Source: Haliclystus octoradiatus
Lineage: Eukaryota; Cnidaria; Staurozoa; Stauromedusae; Haliclystidae
DNA length: 64,000 nucleotides
Assembly: GCA_916610825.1 (NCBI GenBank)
Contig: OU744448.1
Location: 29,286,107-29,350,106, forward strand
Direction of reading: 5' to 3'
Positions 34,701 to 48,200 of this stretch are shown here, one piece after another. The number at the start of each line of letters is the position of its first letter. The stretch's first letter is position 1. The notes below the pieces were generated by a model. The model had not been told where the DNA came from. It was given only the letters and a program-made list of their open reading frames with translations, and did not search any database. The position numbers and the translations under genes were made by a program.

Positions 34701-37422
34701 GAAAACATGTATATCTTGACAGTCTAGGCCTACCCTTTATCAATGCAGTCCAAAAGGTATCCTTAAGGTATATAGTTGAAAAGGTAGGCTACAATTCCAT
34801 TTCCATTTTGGATGTATCATATTCCTGCATGCAGACTAAAACCTCATACGTGTAGTCCCAGTACTCAAGCAGAACTTACATTGCAAACTTAACCTTCTAA
34901 GTAGCCTACCTCCATTGCTGGTCTCCAATTGGAAATTTCAACCTCTGAAGTTCTGAACAAAATGTATGATTTATATAGTTACCAGCTGTGATGTTTTGGT
35001 GGGGAAACGCGTGATAACAGCGTTCCCTCACTTTTTGATTCTGAAAGGCAGATGATGAAGAACCTGAGAGGAAATTCCAAAGTTTAATTCCGGGGATATG
35101 TTTTTATGGGGATATTGGATTCAGAAACCAAATATTTTAACTTACCCTGACTTAAAACCTACTCTGATCATTTGATGTTTCGGACATGAGAATTTTCCAA
35201 CTTTTAGCGGATTTCAGACTATTTTGGGCCTTCTGAAACTCTAGTTATTGTTCTTTCCTTGACCTTCCTTCTGGGAATTTGAACCATCAGATCTGAAGTG
35301 CTGCTCTGCTATTTGAGTGTAGCCTATTCCCTTTGCTGATCAATTTACCATGATTAGATAATGATTACTTGCAGTCAGGGTCTGAAAACATTTTTACTTC
35401 AAAGAGATCCTAAGATTTTAGAAAACTTTCTTCAAACTTTTTTATGATTCAGAATAATTATATAATATAATATGAGGTGAACACATGTATGTGAGGGTGC
35501 TCAATGTCCGTTAAGACAGAGCACAATGTCTATTCTATATGATTCGGAATATAGTCTTTCATCATCTAATGGACACCGTCAAACAAAGCAGGAAAAAGGC
35601 TTTATGTCAGCTGATGCTAGCAGTTTGTTACATTTTGAATATGTATATGAAACATTTTTTGATGGCTTGTTATTAGTCATGATGCATGTGACTAAACATT
35701 GGAATTTATACGTAATTGAGTAAAAAAAGAACGTTATTTTCAAACATAATTCCAATTTAATTTGAAATAGGTACTAGCCTTCTGATTTTGTACCATCTAG
35801 CTGCAATGAAGGAATGCAGCTTTTATCAACCCTGCTTGTGCTTATAATGATTAGTAAGTTACAAATTATGTTTGAATGTTTCATTTGATTGATACAGATA
35901 GTGGTTCCAGAGATTATTTGCAGTGTTATTCTGCTATTGGCATTTGCTAGTTCGTTGATGCTTCTCCCTGTTTTTGTTAACTTACCAATGACAGCATGGG
36001 TCATCTACAGGTAGGCCTACGTGCGAAAAATTAAGCTTTTATCAAACTAATACTTTTTTCTGGGTGTCACGTCACAAAGGTTTCTACCTTCTGGGAATCC
36101 TAAACTAATAATAAAATAATTATATTTTTAATTTTGTAAATGGCTGGAGGGCCTATGGAAGCCCTTTATTTTCCTGTCATATTTATTTTATGACAAATCA
36201 TAAATTTTATATGTATCAGGGGATGTGTAGCAGAAACTAACTCTTAGTCCACATCTCCCTTATTGCCTCCTCCAGAGGCATGTTTTGACGCACAATGCCA
36301 ATTTGAGGTTAGTATTAGTAGGCTAGTATTAATATTAGCCTACCAGTATTGACATTTATTCATTTAAGCAAACTGTTTTCTTTGTTTAGGTATATGACCA
36401 AACCGAAAAGCAGATTAGGTATCTTTGATCCAGCAGAATTACATAATCGTCATGGAATTAAAACATTTCTCAAAGAAGCCATGGTAAAGCTTGGATATCA
36501 GTTAATTTGTTTTTTCTTCTATCTTTATTGGTAAGTTAATTGTTTAGGCTGCTTATTTGATTTGATGCCTATATCTTCCAAATCTTTTCGTAGACAAACA
36601 GGATTAAATACTGAAAATATAGTGAAAATGTGTATAACTGAATTAAAAGCTCATCATTTGATTCGTTTTTGTGTTTGGTGCTTGGATGATGGGAGTGATA
36701 TATAATTAAGATTTGCGTTCGATTCAGCTAGTGATTCTGTTACCATCCATACATGCATTGTCCGAGACATGCTTGCAGTGAGGAGATTGGAAAATTGTTT
36801 GGAAAATTATTGTCCATGAACAAATGCTAAATTTGTAAGAAATGCTCAATTTTTATTGTTTATAAAATATTTTTTGATTATAAAATATTTATATCTATAT
36901 AAAATCACTGCCTTTCAGTACTTTTCAAAACGTTTCAAAATTACAATTGATGCGTCTGATAATTATATACAGTCAAACATGTTATAACGGTCACCCCTAA
37001 ACAACGGCCACCTGTCCATAGTGCTCACTCTTGCAATGACTACAATAGTATTTTCTATTGAATCAAACCTGTATATAAAGGCCACCTGTCTGTAGTGGTC
37101 AATTTATCTACCTCTTGTACCTCTCATAGCTGGCCGTTATATACAGGTTTCACTGTATAACATCTAATCATATCAGTCTACTCATATCATCGTTATCACC
37201 GTCGATTCAGAACAAAATTCAATAGCACTATTAATCTAACCTAATTTCGGATCACCAATATAATTTATTTTGGATTTTCCCTTCTTTGAAAATCTTACAA
37301 AAATAAGCTGGAATAGAATATTAACATGGATCATTTTATTTGATTTTTTTTTCTTTTCTTCCATTCACAGGCTGATTACGCATTTAGTAAGTGATGATAC
37401 TGATATTCCAACACCTATATAA
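31742..37422 (+). CDS. CNIH4: Cornichon family protein, CNIH4 type, complete, 5 coding exons
   Basis: Exons are 31742-31816, 34532-34600, 35898-36010, 36390-36530 and 37371-37422; all phases agree, giving 450 nt (149 residues plus stop; human CNIH4 139). Exon 1 gives TM1 ([19 protein letters not shown]), exon 2 gives [20 protein letters not shown], exon 3 gives TM2 ([20 protein letters not shown]), exon 4 gives [11 protein letters not shown], and exons 4-5 give TM3 ([20 protein letters not shown]). FDPxExHNR and the CC pair after DYIN separate CNIH4 from CNIH1-3. Cornichons are ER cargo receptors that load membrane proteins into COPII vesicles; human CNIH4 exports GPCRs. The start is chosen by homology: an in-frame ATG 129 nt upstream exists with no stop between. 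The exon 1 donor (TAC|GTATCC) is weak. The C-terminal tail DDTDIPTPI is longer than in human. Introns hold a Helitron-like fragment and a MITE. Confidence 0.92.
33850..34290 (+). mobile_element. Helitron-like N-terminal fragment, decayed
   Basis: Translation of two neighbouring frames gives a repeated pattern of about 30 residues with the theme R-x3-TP-x2-RE-x-RL-x2-NR: first [20 protein letters not shown], then [19 protein letters not shown], preceded by [19 protein letters not shown]. Such ETPxxREARL repeats are common upstream of the Rep/helicase part of animal Helitron proteins. A frame change or stop separates the pieces and no helicase is seen, so it is a fossil. It lies in CNIH4 intron 1. 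Confidence 0.5.
36970..37155. mobile_element. Pogo/Tigger-like MITE, full length
   Basis: It begins TA-CAGTCAAACATGTTATAACG and ends TATATACAGGTTTCACTG-TA. It is 186 bp, with TA on both sides and a body matching the other copies. It lies in CNIH4 intron 4. Confidence 0.8.
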
Positions 37423-40400
37423 AAATGATGATTTTATACAAAACTTACACATAGAAAGAATTCAGCAATGCAATACTGATCCATTGTAGAACAGTAGAAC
37501 TTATAAAGATCAGAAATTGGACTTGTAACTGCATTGTAAAAGCAAGCAAGGTAAATTTCATGAGATCAGATATATATGTTACTAATATTTTATCACAATT
37601 CCTTAATTATAAAATGTATTAATATATATATAACAAGCATGTTTTTCAAAATTTAGATATTAAAATTGGATGTACAATAATGTAATACATCATGTCATTT
37701 TCCTCTAAGAAATGCAGTCGAAATGCAGTTCAATATCCTGGTATTCATCTCTTATAAGGATTAGAGATAGGTATGATAGACTGCCTGGACCAATCCCGGA
37801 CTAGCTTTTAAGTTTTGGAATGACATGGCATTTTTTTATAATTTTCATGGCATGCATTGTATAATTACACACTAGAAACTTTTGCACAGCAAGGATTTTG
37901 TTTCCAAAACGACAGACGTTTTAAAAACTTGAAAACTGCAGAAACACTTGTATGAATGAATGTTATTACACGTTTTTGTTGTTGTTGTTGTATAGTATAA
38001 GTTAAGTCCTTTATAAGAATGTCAGTCTGTACTCAACTTCTGCCTTAGTAGGCTACTGTGCTTGCTTTTATTTGGCATTTTGTTTGAGGGATCATTTTGA
38101 TAAAATTTTTAAAATTACTTCTACTGATGATGATACAATTGTATTAAACCGGTAAAAACGAGTAAAAATTGAATTTCTATGCCTATGTGTGGTAGTTGAG
38201 TAATAAGAAAGTTTCATAATGGCGAGTTCTAATTTTCTTATAAGAAACGTGTATGCTGCAAAAACTGAAAAAACACGAAATAATTTTATCTTGTCTTCCT
38301 CGTATTTATTTTTATTAGGGATTGTTTATAGCATTCTTGCGGTATATTGAACGGAGTTACTATTTAATACTACGCCAGGTGATAACTTGCTATGATAATA
38401 CATGTTTTACTCCCGTTCGGAGCTACAGGGGACAGCAAACTCATATTTTTCTTGTGACATCTTAACTGCAAGCTTGAAAATTGCAGAATGTAGATGCTCA
38501 CATTCTGGGGGCATAAGAGGGAAAACCCGGAGGGGAAAGGATCTGCTGCCCCCTCGATTTCCAGTGAAGCATGGCAAGTCCCGCGAAGAGTATGTATGGA
38601 AGATAGCCAAGAGCTCAAGTAAGAAGAGAATGTCTTATAGATGGAAATGAGAATGCAAACATGTTATCCTCAGCTGCAGAAACAAACATCGGATTTCGCG
38701 GGAATGATGCGTTGAGTTAGTCGAGCTTTGAGAAAATGGAAAGTTGCTAATTTAACCCAAGCATATCATTGATCAAAATTTGATGGTGTGTACTGCGCAT
38801 AGAGTTCAAAATGTTTCATGTTCCTATTGTTTTCTAGTTGTTGGAAAGCTTTTATTTCAAAATTTGCTATTATGTTCTTCCAGAGTAGAGCTATACTATT
38901 ATCGGCGTTCCTTTCTGCTTCTGAAGAACCGCTACGTTGTAAAACATTTCCCATCAAATGCTTATGGCAACAGTATATATATTATCATTGAACAAGACTT
39001 ACGAATTCCACCGAAACTTTGTCCAATTAAGGTCTACTAATTTTCTATTTCAAAACATTGCCAGATCAGATCAGATTGTGTTATCTATGAAATTTTATTC
39101 GTCAAGGAATTAAGATCTAAATTAAATAAGCATTCGGATTCTAAGGTTAAAAATATTTGAACATCTATGTCAGTTGTCAGGCTATGTTACTTATTCCAAC
39201 TTTTTATGATGTTAAGTCGAAACGCCGTTCGGAATTAAATAAATTATTCTTGCCACTAACCTCTCTTGAAATTGTTTACATGAAAATTGTTTTCGAATTC
39301 TAAGATGCCTGCATTTAAAAAATATACCATTGAGTCAACTTTAAGGATCTGAATATTTCTAGTATCTCAGTCAAATTTTTATTAAATATTTCATATGAAT
39401 ATCATATCTTGTCCGAAAATCGAAAAAGTATTTTAAAATTTGAAGTTTTGATCTCGTTTCTGATTTAAAAATGTTAAGAATAATTCCAAAATGAGTACAA
39501 AAAGGACAGTAACTCATTTTTAATCATGAAAATCTTCTAATATTTCATATTTCATTCTACTTTGGGACCAATATTTCTTATTTCAAACACCCCTAAAGAG
39601 CCTTACGATTGCTAAGATTCGACAGCATGCTTGGCCTTGCCAGGCACTTTGTGGTGGGATATTACAGAGCCTTCTGTATGTAGATGGTTCTGCGATATTG
39701 TATACTGACCAGAGCCTCTGATCAGGGTCCGACAATGGTCTTAGCCTTCTGGAAACCTATAGGCATTTCAACATATTTTTCTGAACTATTTTGTTGATAT
39801 TTGACCAATAAAAAATAAAAATATCAATTTTCTTCTGAATTTGCTCTAGCCTTCTGGAATCAAGGATTGTATTGCGGGATTCTTGCTTTTGTTGGAATTT
39901 GCCGCTTATACTTTCCATTAACGATTTAGCTTGCTATCATGTTCTTCTCAGGATCTGCCTAGTCTCGGAAAAGCTGAAAAATATTGAAAGGTGTGCAATC
40001 TGCTTGCGAATCCAATCTCAACAGCAGTGATTAACATTATTGTATGTTATTTTGAATTTTAATTACAGTGGTTTTGCCGTTATATGATTATTCAATTCCG
40101 TTCTATACTTTATTTCGTATTGAGAGTTCATATTAATTAATTGTTTAATGCAATATCTTCTTGTGATTATAATGGTTCTTAGATTTATTAAATTGTTAGA
40201 CATTTGTTTTGATAGTTTAATCATTTTAGTAAAATTAATGAAACATTTTCTGTGTAGTCGTAGATGGTATACGGCCCTATTGTTTAACTGTTGAATAGTT
40301 TTCGTAATTTATTTATAAACATCTGCGTTTTACGTCAGCTGCATATTAAGATAAAATTTCGGTGTGAAATCAAAATTCTTTTGAGTTGAATGAAAGATTT

Positions 40401-43400
40401 CCTTCTCTCAAACCATGCTCAAACTTTATAATAATACAAATAGAATAATCTTTAAGTTGGATAATATTCAGTCTGTATTGTTATTCAATTATTATCATAA
40501 AATTTTAATAAGGATAAAAATGGCCAGACGCTGAAAATGACGACATTCAATTTTTGAAAACATTTCTGTGGTTTATGACTATTTGAATGCATCACGGAAA
40601 TGGACCAACAAATTTCTAGTTTGAAATCTAGAATAGATTTATCTAGAATAGATTCTGAAAGTTAATATTAATAAATTAATACTGTTAATAGTTAAATGGA
40701 TTTATCTACCTATATTTATTTTTGATGAGATGTAAAAGACAGTAATTATTTCTTGAAACCAAGAAAATGTTTTTATTTGGAGATGTTATCATTTATAATT
40801 ATTTGACGTTTACAAATGCATTATAATTATGACACGCATCAAAGGTACGTCAGAAAAATGAAATTTATAATATATTCTATACATTTTGTAAATTCTAGCG
40901 TATACAAATTTTAAATCACATATTTTTTTAATTTTCTGTCAATCCTTCAATGTAAGCTTCTTTAGAGTATATCTTTTAAGTTTCTGTATAGGTAAAATTA
41001 TTATAAAAGGTTGCTATAGCCTTATATGAAACCCGTTTAGCTAAACTATATTTCACTCTCAATGTATATCCCCAATGGAAAGTAACATGTTTTAGAAGGG
41101 TAGTGACATTCATTAAAAATGTTATCATCAATATATCACACACTAAATATACATTTTTTAATAGCCTTATTTTTTATTTATTCATTTAACTTATAATAAA
41201 TCATTTTTATTATACAAAATTAATCAATAAACGGTAAATTTGTTTAAAAGTAGTAAAATTATATTTACATTTAAATTTTATTTACATATTTTTTTCTTTT
41301 TTTATAATATGTAATAAAATATCTTTGTAAATATACATTATCGCTACGCTATATGTCAAGGAACTACGCTTGAACGGGTGAACATCAATCCTCAAACTGT
41401 ATAAATTACGTTATTCAAATATTTTAGTTATAGCAGTAGAGAATCGTTTAGAACCATGAACATTTCAATGAATTTATTAATTACAACAGTGAAATGGATA
41501 ATCTACTTATTCATAATATTTAGGTTTCAAGATTAAGATCCATTTACTACAATTGATTAAATATATCCCCTCTCTATATAGTCTGCTCGCAAACTCACTG
41601 TCAAAATGGAAACTTGATAAAACAATAGAGAACTTTATATTACTGAAATTTCTGAATTCCAGTCTTTTTATTCCGTTTTTCGTGTCAGAATCAACAATTG
41701 ATGAAAAATCCAATAAAATAATAAAAGTTCTACATTAGATAATAAAATAATGCAAAATCCAATATTTAACTAAAATGTTGATTCTTCACGAACCGTCACA
41801 ATTGGTTGATACGGTGGGTGGATAGCACCTACTGTACATGGAAGCCCCGGGTCGCCTATATACGATCCCGCCTACGACAACACCTAGTCGGGATGCAAAA
41901 CGCGTATTATATTTGTTGAACTTCTTACGGACTCGTTGCTCTGAGCATCTCTGAGTCAACCTTTGGTATGTTATAGTAGTATCTATTACAGTCCTATTTT
42001 TGATCGTATTTTAGACAACGCTGTGATGGAATGAGGCTACGTGTTCCCTTAAGACAACAGTTTTATACACCACCCACTGGAGCATTACAACATGGGAATG
42101 GCTACATCAAAGCGGGATACTGCATTCAGAAACAGTAAATTTTGCAACTAGAAGCCTAAAATTGGCTGCATGATGCCAAAATGATACCCCTCAAAAAGGC
42201 CAAATCCCCGTATCATTCAGCTTCATGCTTTGATGTATACATACCTTCCGCCAAGTGGCATTGTATGAGAGCTTCAGTGCTGTAAATTCAAAATTGCACA
42301 ATTTTCTTCAAAATTGCACAATTTTGCAATTTTTCGTCTCAAAACTCGAATTTTGAATCAAAATTTTTTATTAGGGGGTTAGTGGTCACACCCCCATGAT
42401 TTACGGTCGTGGGTACAGGTGAATAGGTCAATGTTAAGTCTATATTCGAATGGTTCGATATGTCATAGCTCTTATACTTGGTCATGCTTGGATTTTTGAT
42501 TTATGATCTTCTGAGGAGTTCAAACGTCGATTATGACATAATCCATATAAACCTTTTTGTTTGATGGATGTGAGTCAGCCAGGCTCATTCAAATCTTCAA
42601 AATAGAAGATAGAAGGCTGTTTCATTCAAAAATAATGACTTAACGACTGTCACGTAAATGTTCCATTACGGACACGCCATTGTGGTTATGCTGGATTGGA
42701 TATGAATTAAGTGTTTTATTTCTATTTTGAATATTCGATACAACGACTAATATTAGCAAGAAAAAGGTAATTTGTTTTCTAAATTTACCTACTTGTTGCA
42801 ATAGTATGCTTTGATGTATTTATATAGCCTCAACTTGTTGACAGACAAACCAAATGTGAAAGTTCATTGAAAGTTTCGCTATTTTTATCACTTAATGCGA
42901 ATCCTCTTATATTTATAAAGTGAATACATTATGTTATTGTCTAATTATAATCGTGTTAAAGATTAATAATTGACATATATGATACCATTTTGAAAATATG
43001 TGGTTTTGAAATTGGGAAGTTCCCCGCGGAAATTAAATTTCAAAGTTAACATCTACATGTAGTTTTTTTTATAAGAAACTTAGTACAGTACTATATGAAA
43101 TTTCAAAAATCTTCTTCGGGATTGTTTAAGAAATTTAATATGTCTATATTTTTCCTAAACGAAAAACATATTTTATGTAATCTTATATGTTCATTCATTA
43201 AAATGCGTGGAAGTGTTACAGTCTATAAATACGAAGCAATGTTTGTGTTTCACTTTGGTTAGAATACTTCATGTTCTTATATATATATATTTCAGCTAAT
43301 AACACACACTTTTTTAGGATTTCCATTTCAGCATATGATTTCAGTCATGCTATTTAAAATTGTCTAAAATTTTGTACGTCTATACTGTATATTTGTACTT

Positions 43401-45251
43401 TAAATTTAATCATCTAATTCATCTTCAATGTTGATTAAATTTCATGAGTTGATTTTTTGCTTCTCTGACATAGCTAATATTAAGGAACTTTTAAGAAACT
43501 ATTAGTACTAAAATCTTTCAAAATTTAAAAACTTTCAGTACTATACAGCGTCCGCTTGGTTTAATTTCTTATCGAAAATACGAATGTTGCAAAATATTTA
43601 CAAAAGGGGGCGTTAAATCATTTCTGTCTGTCAAAATGAGTCGGAGTTTTTGAGACTGTTACATTATGTAAACGTTTGGTTTTCTTTGATAAGATTGTAA
43701 TCTCATCATCTGAAAACAATTTTCTGTAAATGAAACAAATTGCTCTGGCCTTTTTTACATTTTGAATATAACGCGAATGCGACAGTACTTAAAAAATTCC
43801 TATGTTCACAGCGTGATGTCAAATTGACATCAACAAGAATTAATAGAGTCTGGAAACATTTTATACGTTTGGGATTTTCTAAACAGAAGGATTTTTAGAA
43901 ATATGTTTGTTTTTCATTGACAACTTGTTGACACGCAATGGAGAGAATTGTTTATATCCTATCCTGATTGTTGTCAATTACAAGAATATATATAGCCTAA
44001 CTGGCCGAAGAAAGTTTTCTAGATGCCATATCCTGGTACGAATTCAATGTTTCATTATTATTCGTGTTGTGTTTTGTTGTATACCGCAGTTAGCGACGTC
44101 TCGATCGCTTCCTGGCTTAATTTGCAATACTATACAATACCCGCATCGTTTTATTTCTCTAGCTTGTCTGAAGCTGACAATAGACATTATAGGCTATTTC
44201 GTTACATTTTATATAACGGTAGCAGGAGTGATTATTTGTGTCATTCTGTAAATTGACAATTATTAACGGATCTCGATTGGACTAGCTGTTTAGTACAATC
44301 AACTATATGGTACAATTAATAAATTGTAAGAAGTTCCGTGAAACAAAATTTATTTCGTGACTGGTTTAATAAACAACATTGTGAGCCGGTGCTTTAATTC
44401 TGATTTAATGTCAAAATTGTTTTCGCCTATTCCTGGTGAATTTGTCTCTAAAAAATAAATAATATATCTAAGGCTCAACAGAATTATTTCGCTATAGAAA
44501 ACAAGGAAATGTGTGGTTGGCCCGCAAAATGTTTTCACGCACCTGCAGACCTCAAAACACAGAACCGGCAAACTAAAAATAATTCATGTGACAAACTCAA
44601 TGAAGTACAATATATATTAGGTGCAATGTGTTGAAATAAATGGGAATACTGTAATGTGATATATTATCAGCTTTTATTGTGATCGATAAGTGAATCTATA
44701 TCAAAGCTATGATCAAAGTCCTGGTGTTATATATGTTCAAATTGAACAATGAACATTATATCTCATCTTGAACATGTCTTGAAAATGCTAGGCGGTTTGA
44801 ATTGCTTGATTTTGTTTGAAAATTAACCTATCAATAGACTTCATGAATGTCACACTATGACTGTCGCACTCCTTCTCGATAGTTTAATAGCAGACATATT
44901 TACATCATGTACGAAAATTATTAGGATATTCTCGCAACGTTGACATACTGAAAAATACAAAATTAAACAAAAATGATTTAGCCTTTTTGTTCAAACTTTC
45001 GACATTTCGTTTTAGCGTTAGGTTGTTTATACAAACAAAGGATAATACTTTCCCGACATGTTAGTGTTTGCCCTCTATTTATGCTTAACCGGACTGAAAG
45101 TCCTCGAAATATTGGCCTAGTCTTAGATGTAAAGGCAATCCTTGGTAATATCCATTCCATTTATCCCGTAAATGTATGTCTGCTTTTTTCCCGTGTTTTT
45201 GCTTTTGTTGATGATTCCCCCTCCTGCTGATCCCCAGCTTGATTTTCAAAT
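37423..45251. other. CNIH4-PACS intergenic region, no gene seen
   Basis: These 7.8 kb are AT-rich with many short homopolymer runs. Open frames of 60-114 codons (for example 38402-38650 on both strands, and 43907-44251) show no family motif and no exon-like flanks. A patch at about 41790-41910 is clearly GC-richer (AAGCCCCGGGTCGCC, GATCCCGCCTACG) and may be a repeat remnant. The last part, 45100-45251, should be the PACS promoter and 5' UTR. Confidence 0.5.
39723..39900. mobile_element. MITE of the AGGGTCCGACAA family
   Basis: The left end is CAGGGTCCGACAATGG, followed by CCTTCTGGAAACCTA; the right half has GCCTTCTGGAATCAAGG and then TTGCTTTTGTTGG. The middle TTGACCAATAAAAAATAAAA is shared with copies at 55366-55533 and 60504-60682 and with the 251-bp tandem unit at 1-597. 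Further decayed pieces are near 28086, 35100, 35376 and 57898. Confidence 0.7.
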
Positions 45252-45259
45252 ATGGCGGC
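45247..45259 (+). promoter_or_regulatory. YY1-like motif overlapping the PACS start codon
   Basis: CAAATATGGCGGC closely matches the YY1 element AAnATGGCGGC, which in animal genes often lies just inside the transcript and overlaps the first ATG. Here it contains the PACS start codon (45252-45254). Confidence 0.4.
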
Positions 45260-48200
45260 TCTCCCGGTAGGTACGAAGTTGAAGCCAGCTGCTATCGAGC
45301 AGCCATGTTGTGACTCAATAACTGACAACAAAGTATAAACTGCAATTCATTATAATTCAATTGATAGCGTTAGCGTACATACAAGATTAAGACTAAAACA
45401 TCTAAAGATTATCAAGGTATTTATAGTGGTAATAATGAGGCTACACATAAACGAGGCACCACACTCGCCTTTTCTTTTAAAGTAAATATTAAAATAAAAT
45501 TAATGGTAAATTCGAAATTAAAAGTAAATATAGTAGATTGTGTATATAATAACAACGATCATTTATTTAAATGAAAATGAACCAAAACGTGATTAATGAT
45601 CAATTTAGTAACATAAATGCTTAGGTTGAATAATAAGCTAAATATAATGCTACAATCAATAATTATGATATTTATTTTAATTTATTGAAAAGTAGATGGA
45701 TCTGAAGGATCCAATCTTACTGGTGGTTTGGATACACGGCCAGACCTAGTGGTACGTTGTAAGTCTAATGGTTCAGTAACACGAGTTATATCTGTTTGAC
45801 GAGTTGGCGTAATAACTTGCGCACGTGCGCGAACAAGAGTATTCCCATTCTCCGTATTAATAACTTCAACACGTCTAGGTGTTGTACTTTTTACTTCGCC
45901 GCTTACTAATGTATTACCTGTACGGATCGTAACACGTTCGCCAATATTAGGAGTAGATAATTTTAATACATTATTTTTCTTATCGTGCATATTTTTCATT
46001 GCGATTTTAGAAGCGATCTGATGTTCAGTATTAACAGTTTTATTATATAATAATCCGGGAATCTGAGTTATAGGTTTCCTACCCATTAAAGCATGTAACG
46101 GTGTAGTGCCGATAGTTCGATGGTATGATGTCCTTAATGAAAATAAAACCCGTCTTAAACGTTGTTTATCAGCTAAATGGTCGCAGCTATGCCAACGTCT
46201 TTTGAAAGTGCGATGGAACCGTTCAACCATGCCATTAGACCTGGCATAACGTGGCGCAGAGTGTCTAATTCTCACACCCCAGGCCTTACAAAATCTCTTG
46301 AACTCTTTACAGGTAAATTGAGACCCATTATCGGTCATAATCTCACAAGTTGGACCTCTAACACAAAATAAATGTTCAAAAGCATCAATAATTTCTTCAT
46401 GTTTTTCACATGTCAATGGAAAAACTTCCGGATAACGGGATCCATAATCCACAACAGATAAATAAGCTTTTTTGTTCACATGGAATATATCTGCAGCAAC
46501 AGTATGCCATGGTGGAAGTACACCAGAGGGCTGTAATTCTAAATTTGGTAAATTATCCTGTAATTCAATGCAATGTTCACAGCGGGCAACAGCCGCCTTA
46601 GCATCGGCAGTTATACCGGGCCACCAAACGGATGATAGCTGAGCTATGGTGCCCTTCACACCTAAATGACTGTCATGAGCGATTTTAACTAAACGTTCAC
46701 GCAATACAGAAGGGATAACAATTTGAGTACCTCTTAATAATAAACGAGGTTTTTCCATTACGGTTAAATTATGTCTCTCTTTAAAGAAACTATCAAAAAC
46801 TTCAGATAAATTAGACCAATTATTATTTTGAATAGCATCAATAATTATACTTAACGCGTTACTTGATAATGTCTCTTGAGCTACATCATCTATTGTAATA
46901 AAGTCATCGAATAATAATGTACCAGCAGATTCACGAACAACCGCTGCGATTTGCTCATACTCACAGTCAGTAATCTCCTGCCGTTCTACAGACGTCGGCT
47001 TTCGAGACAGAGTGTCTGCCAGACGATTCATTTCTTCTCTGGCTGGTTTGTATATAACTTTTGCCCCATAAGGCGCTAAACGTAACATCATGCGCTGTAG
47101 TCTTGGTGGAATATCATCAAATGGTTTAGTCCAAATTACTTCCAATGGCTTATGATCCGTCCAAAACTCAACATCTCCTCCAAGTATAAATTGTCGAAAT
47201 CTGGTAGCACCAAATACAATACTGAGTAATTCTCTTTCCATCTGTGAATATTTTTCTTCAGTTGCAGTAAGTGAACGACTGGCACTCATAACAGGCCTCC
47301 ATTCACTGTTACAGTTATCACGCTGTAAGAGACAAGCACCTAATCCATATGGGCTAGCATCAGAAAGTATTGCTGTTTCAGATTTAGTATTATAAAAACG
47401 GAAAGAAGTAGTTGCTACATTACGAAGTGCCGACTTTACATCATCCCAAGCAGAATTAACAGCGTTTAAATCAAACTTTCCTTTTAATATATCTCTAATA
47501 GGTTTAACTTTTGTCGATAATGACGGTAAAAACTTTTGCAGATAATTAATCATCCCCAATAAACGACGAGATTCATCAATAGTTGTAGGTGGAGGTAAAC
47601 TTAATGCCTCCGTAATTTTGTTATCATCGGGAGCTAAACCATCTGCAGATATTATATGACCCAAATAGTGTAACTTACTCTGTGCAAATTTACATTTGTC
47701 TTTATTTAATTTCGCTCCCACAGTATTTAAACGAGCCATCACAGCATCTAAACGAGCATTATGCTCGACTAAATCTTTTCCGTGTACCAAAATATCATCT
47801 ATATAAACTGAGCATCCCTGTAAATCAGATAAGTGATCACTCATTGTTCGTTGAAAAATTTCAGGGGCAGAACTAATGCCAAACGGTAAACGTAAATATC
47901 TATAATTGCCACAGTGAGTTGAAATAGTGGTCAGATTACTAGACTTGTCATCGAGTTTGATCTGGTTAAATCCGGATTCTAAATCCAAAGTTGAAAATAC
48001 AGTGGATCCATGTAAATTAGAAAACACTGTATCTGCAGTAGGAATAACATAACGTTCTCTATTAATTGATTCATTTAATCTTCTAAAATCCCCACATATC
48101 CGGGGCTTGCCGTTTTTTCGCCATGCGACAACTATAGGGGATAACCACTCACTGTGCCCAGTAACACGTTCGAGGATTTTAGCCTTGACCATGTGATTAA

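Noticed and set aside
38370-38650. 82-codon frames on both strands (about 38402-38650)
   Set aside because: No start context, splice sites or recognised motif; chance open frames in a slightly GC-richer patch.
43907-44256. 114-codon frame with hydrophobic stretches
   Set aside because: Residue make-up is that of translated AT-rich noncoding DNA; no family motif, no exon partners.
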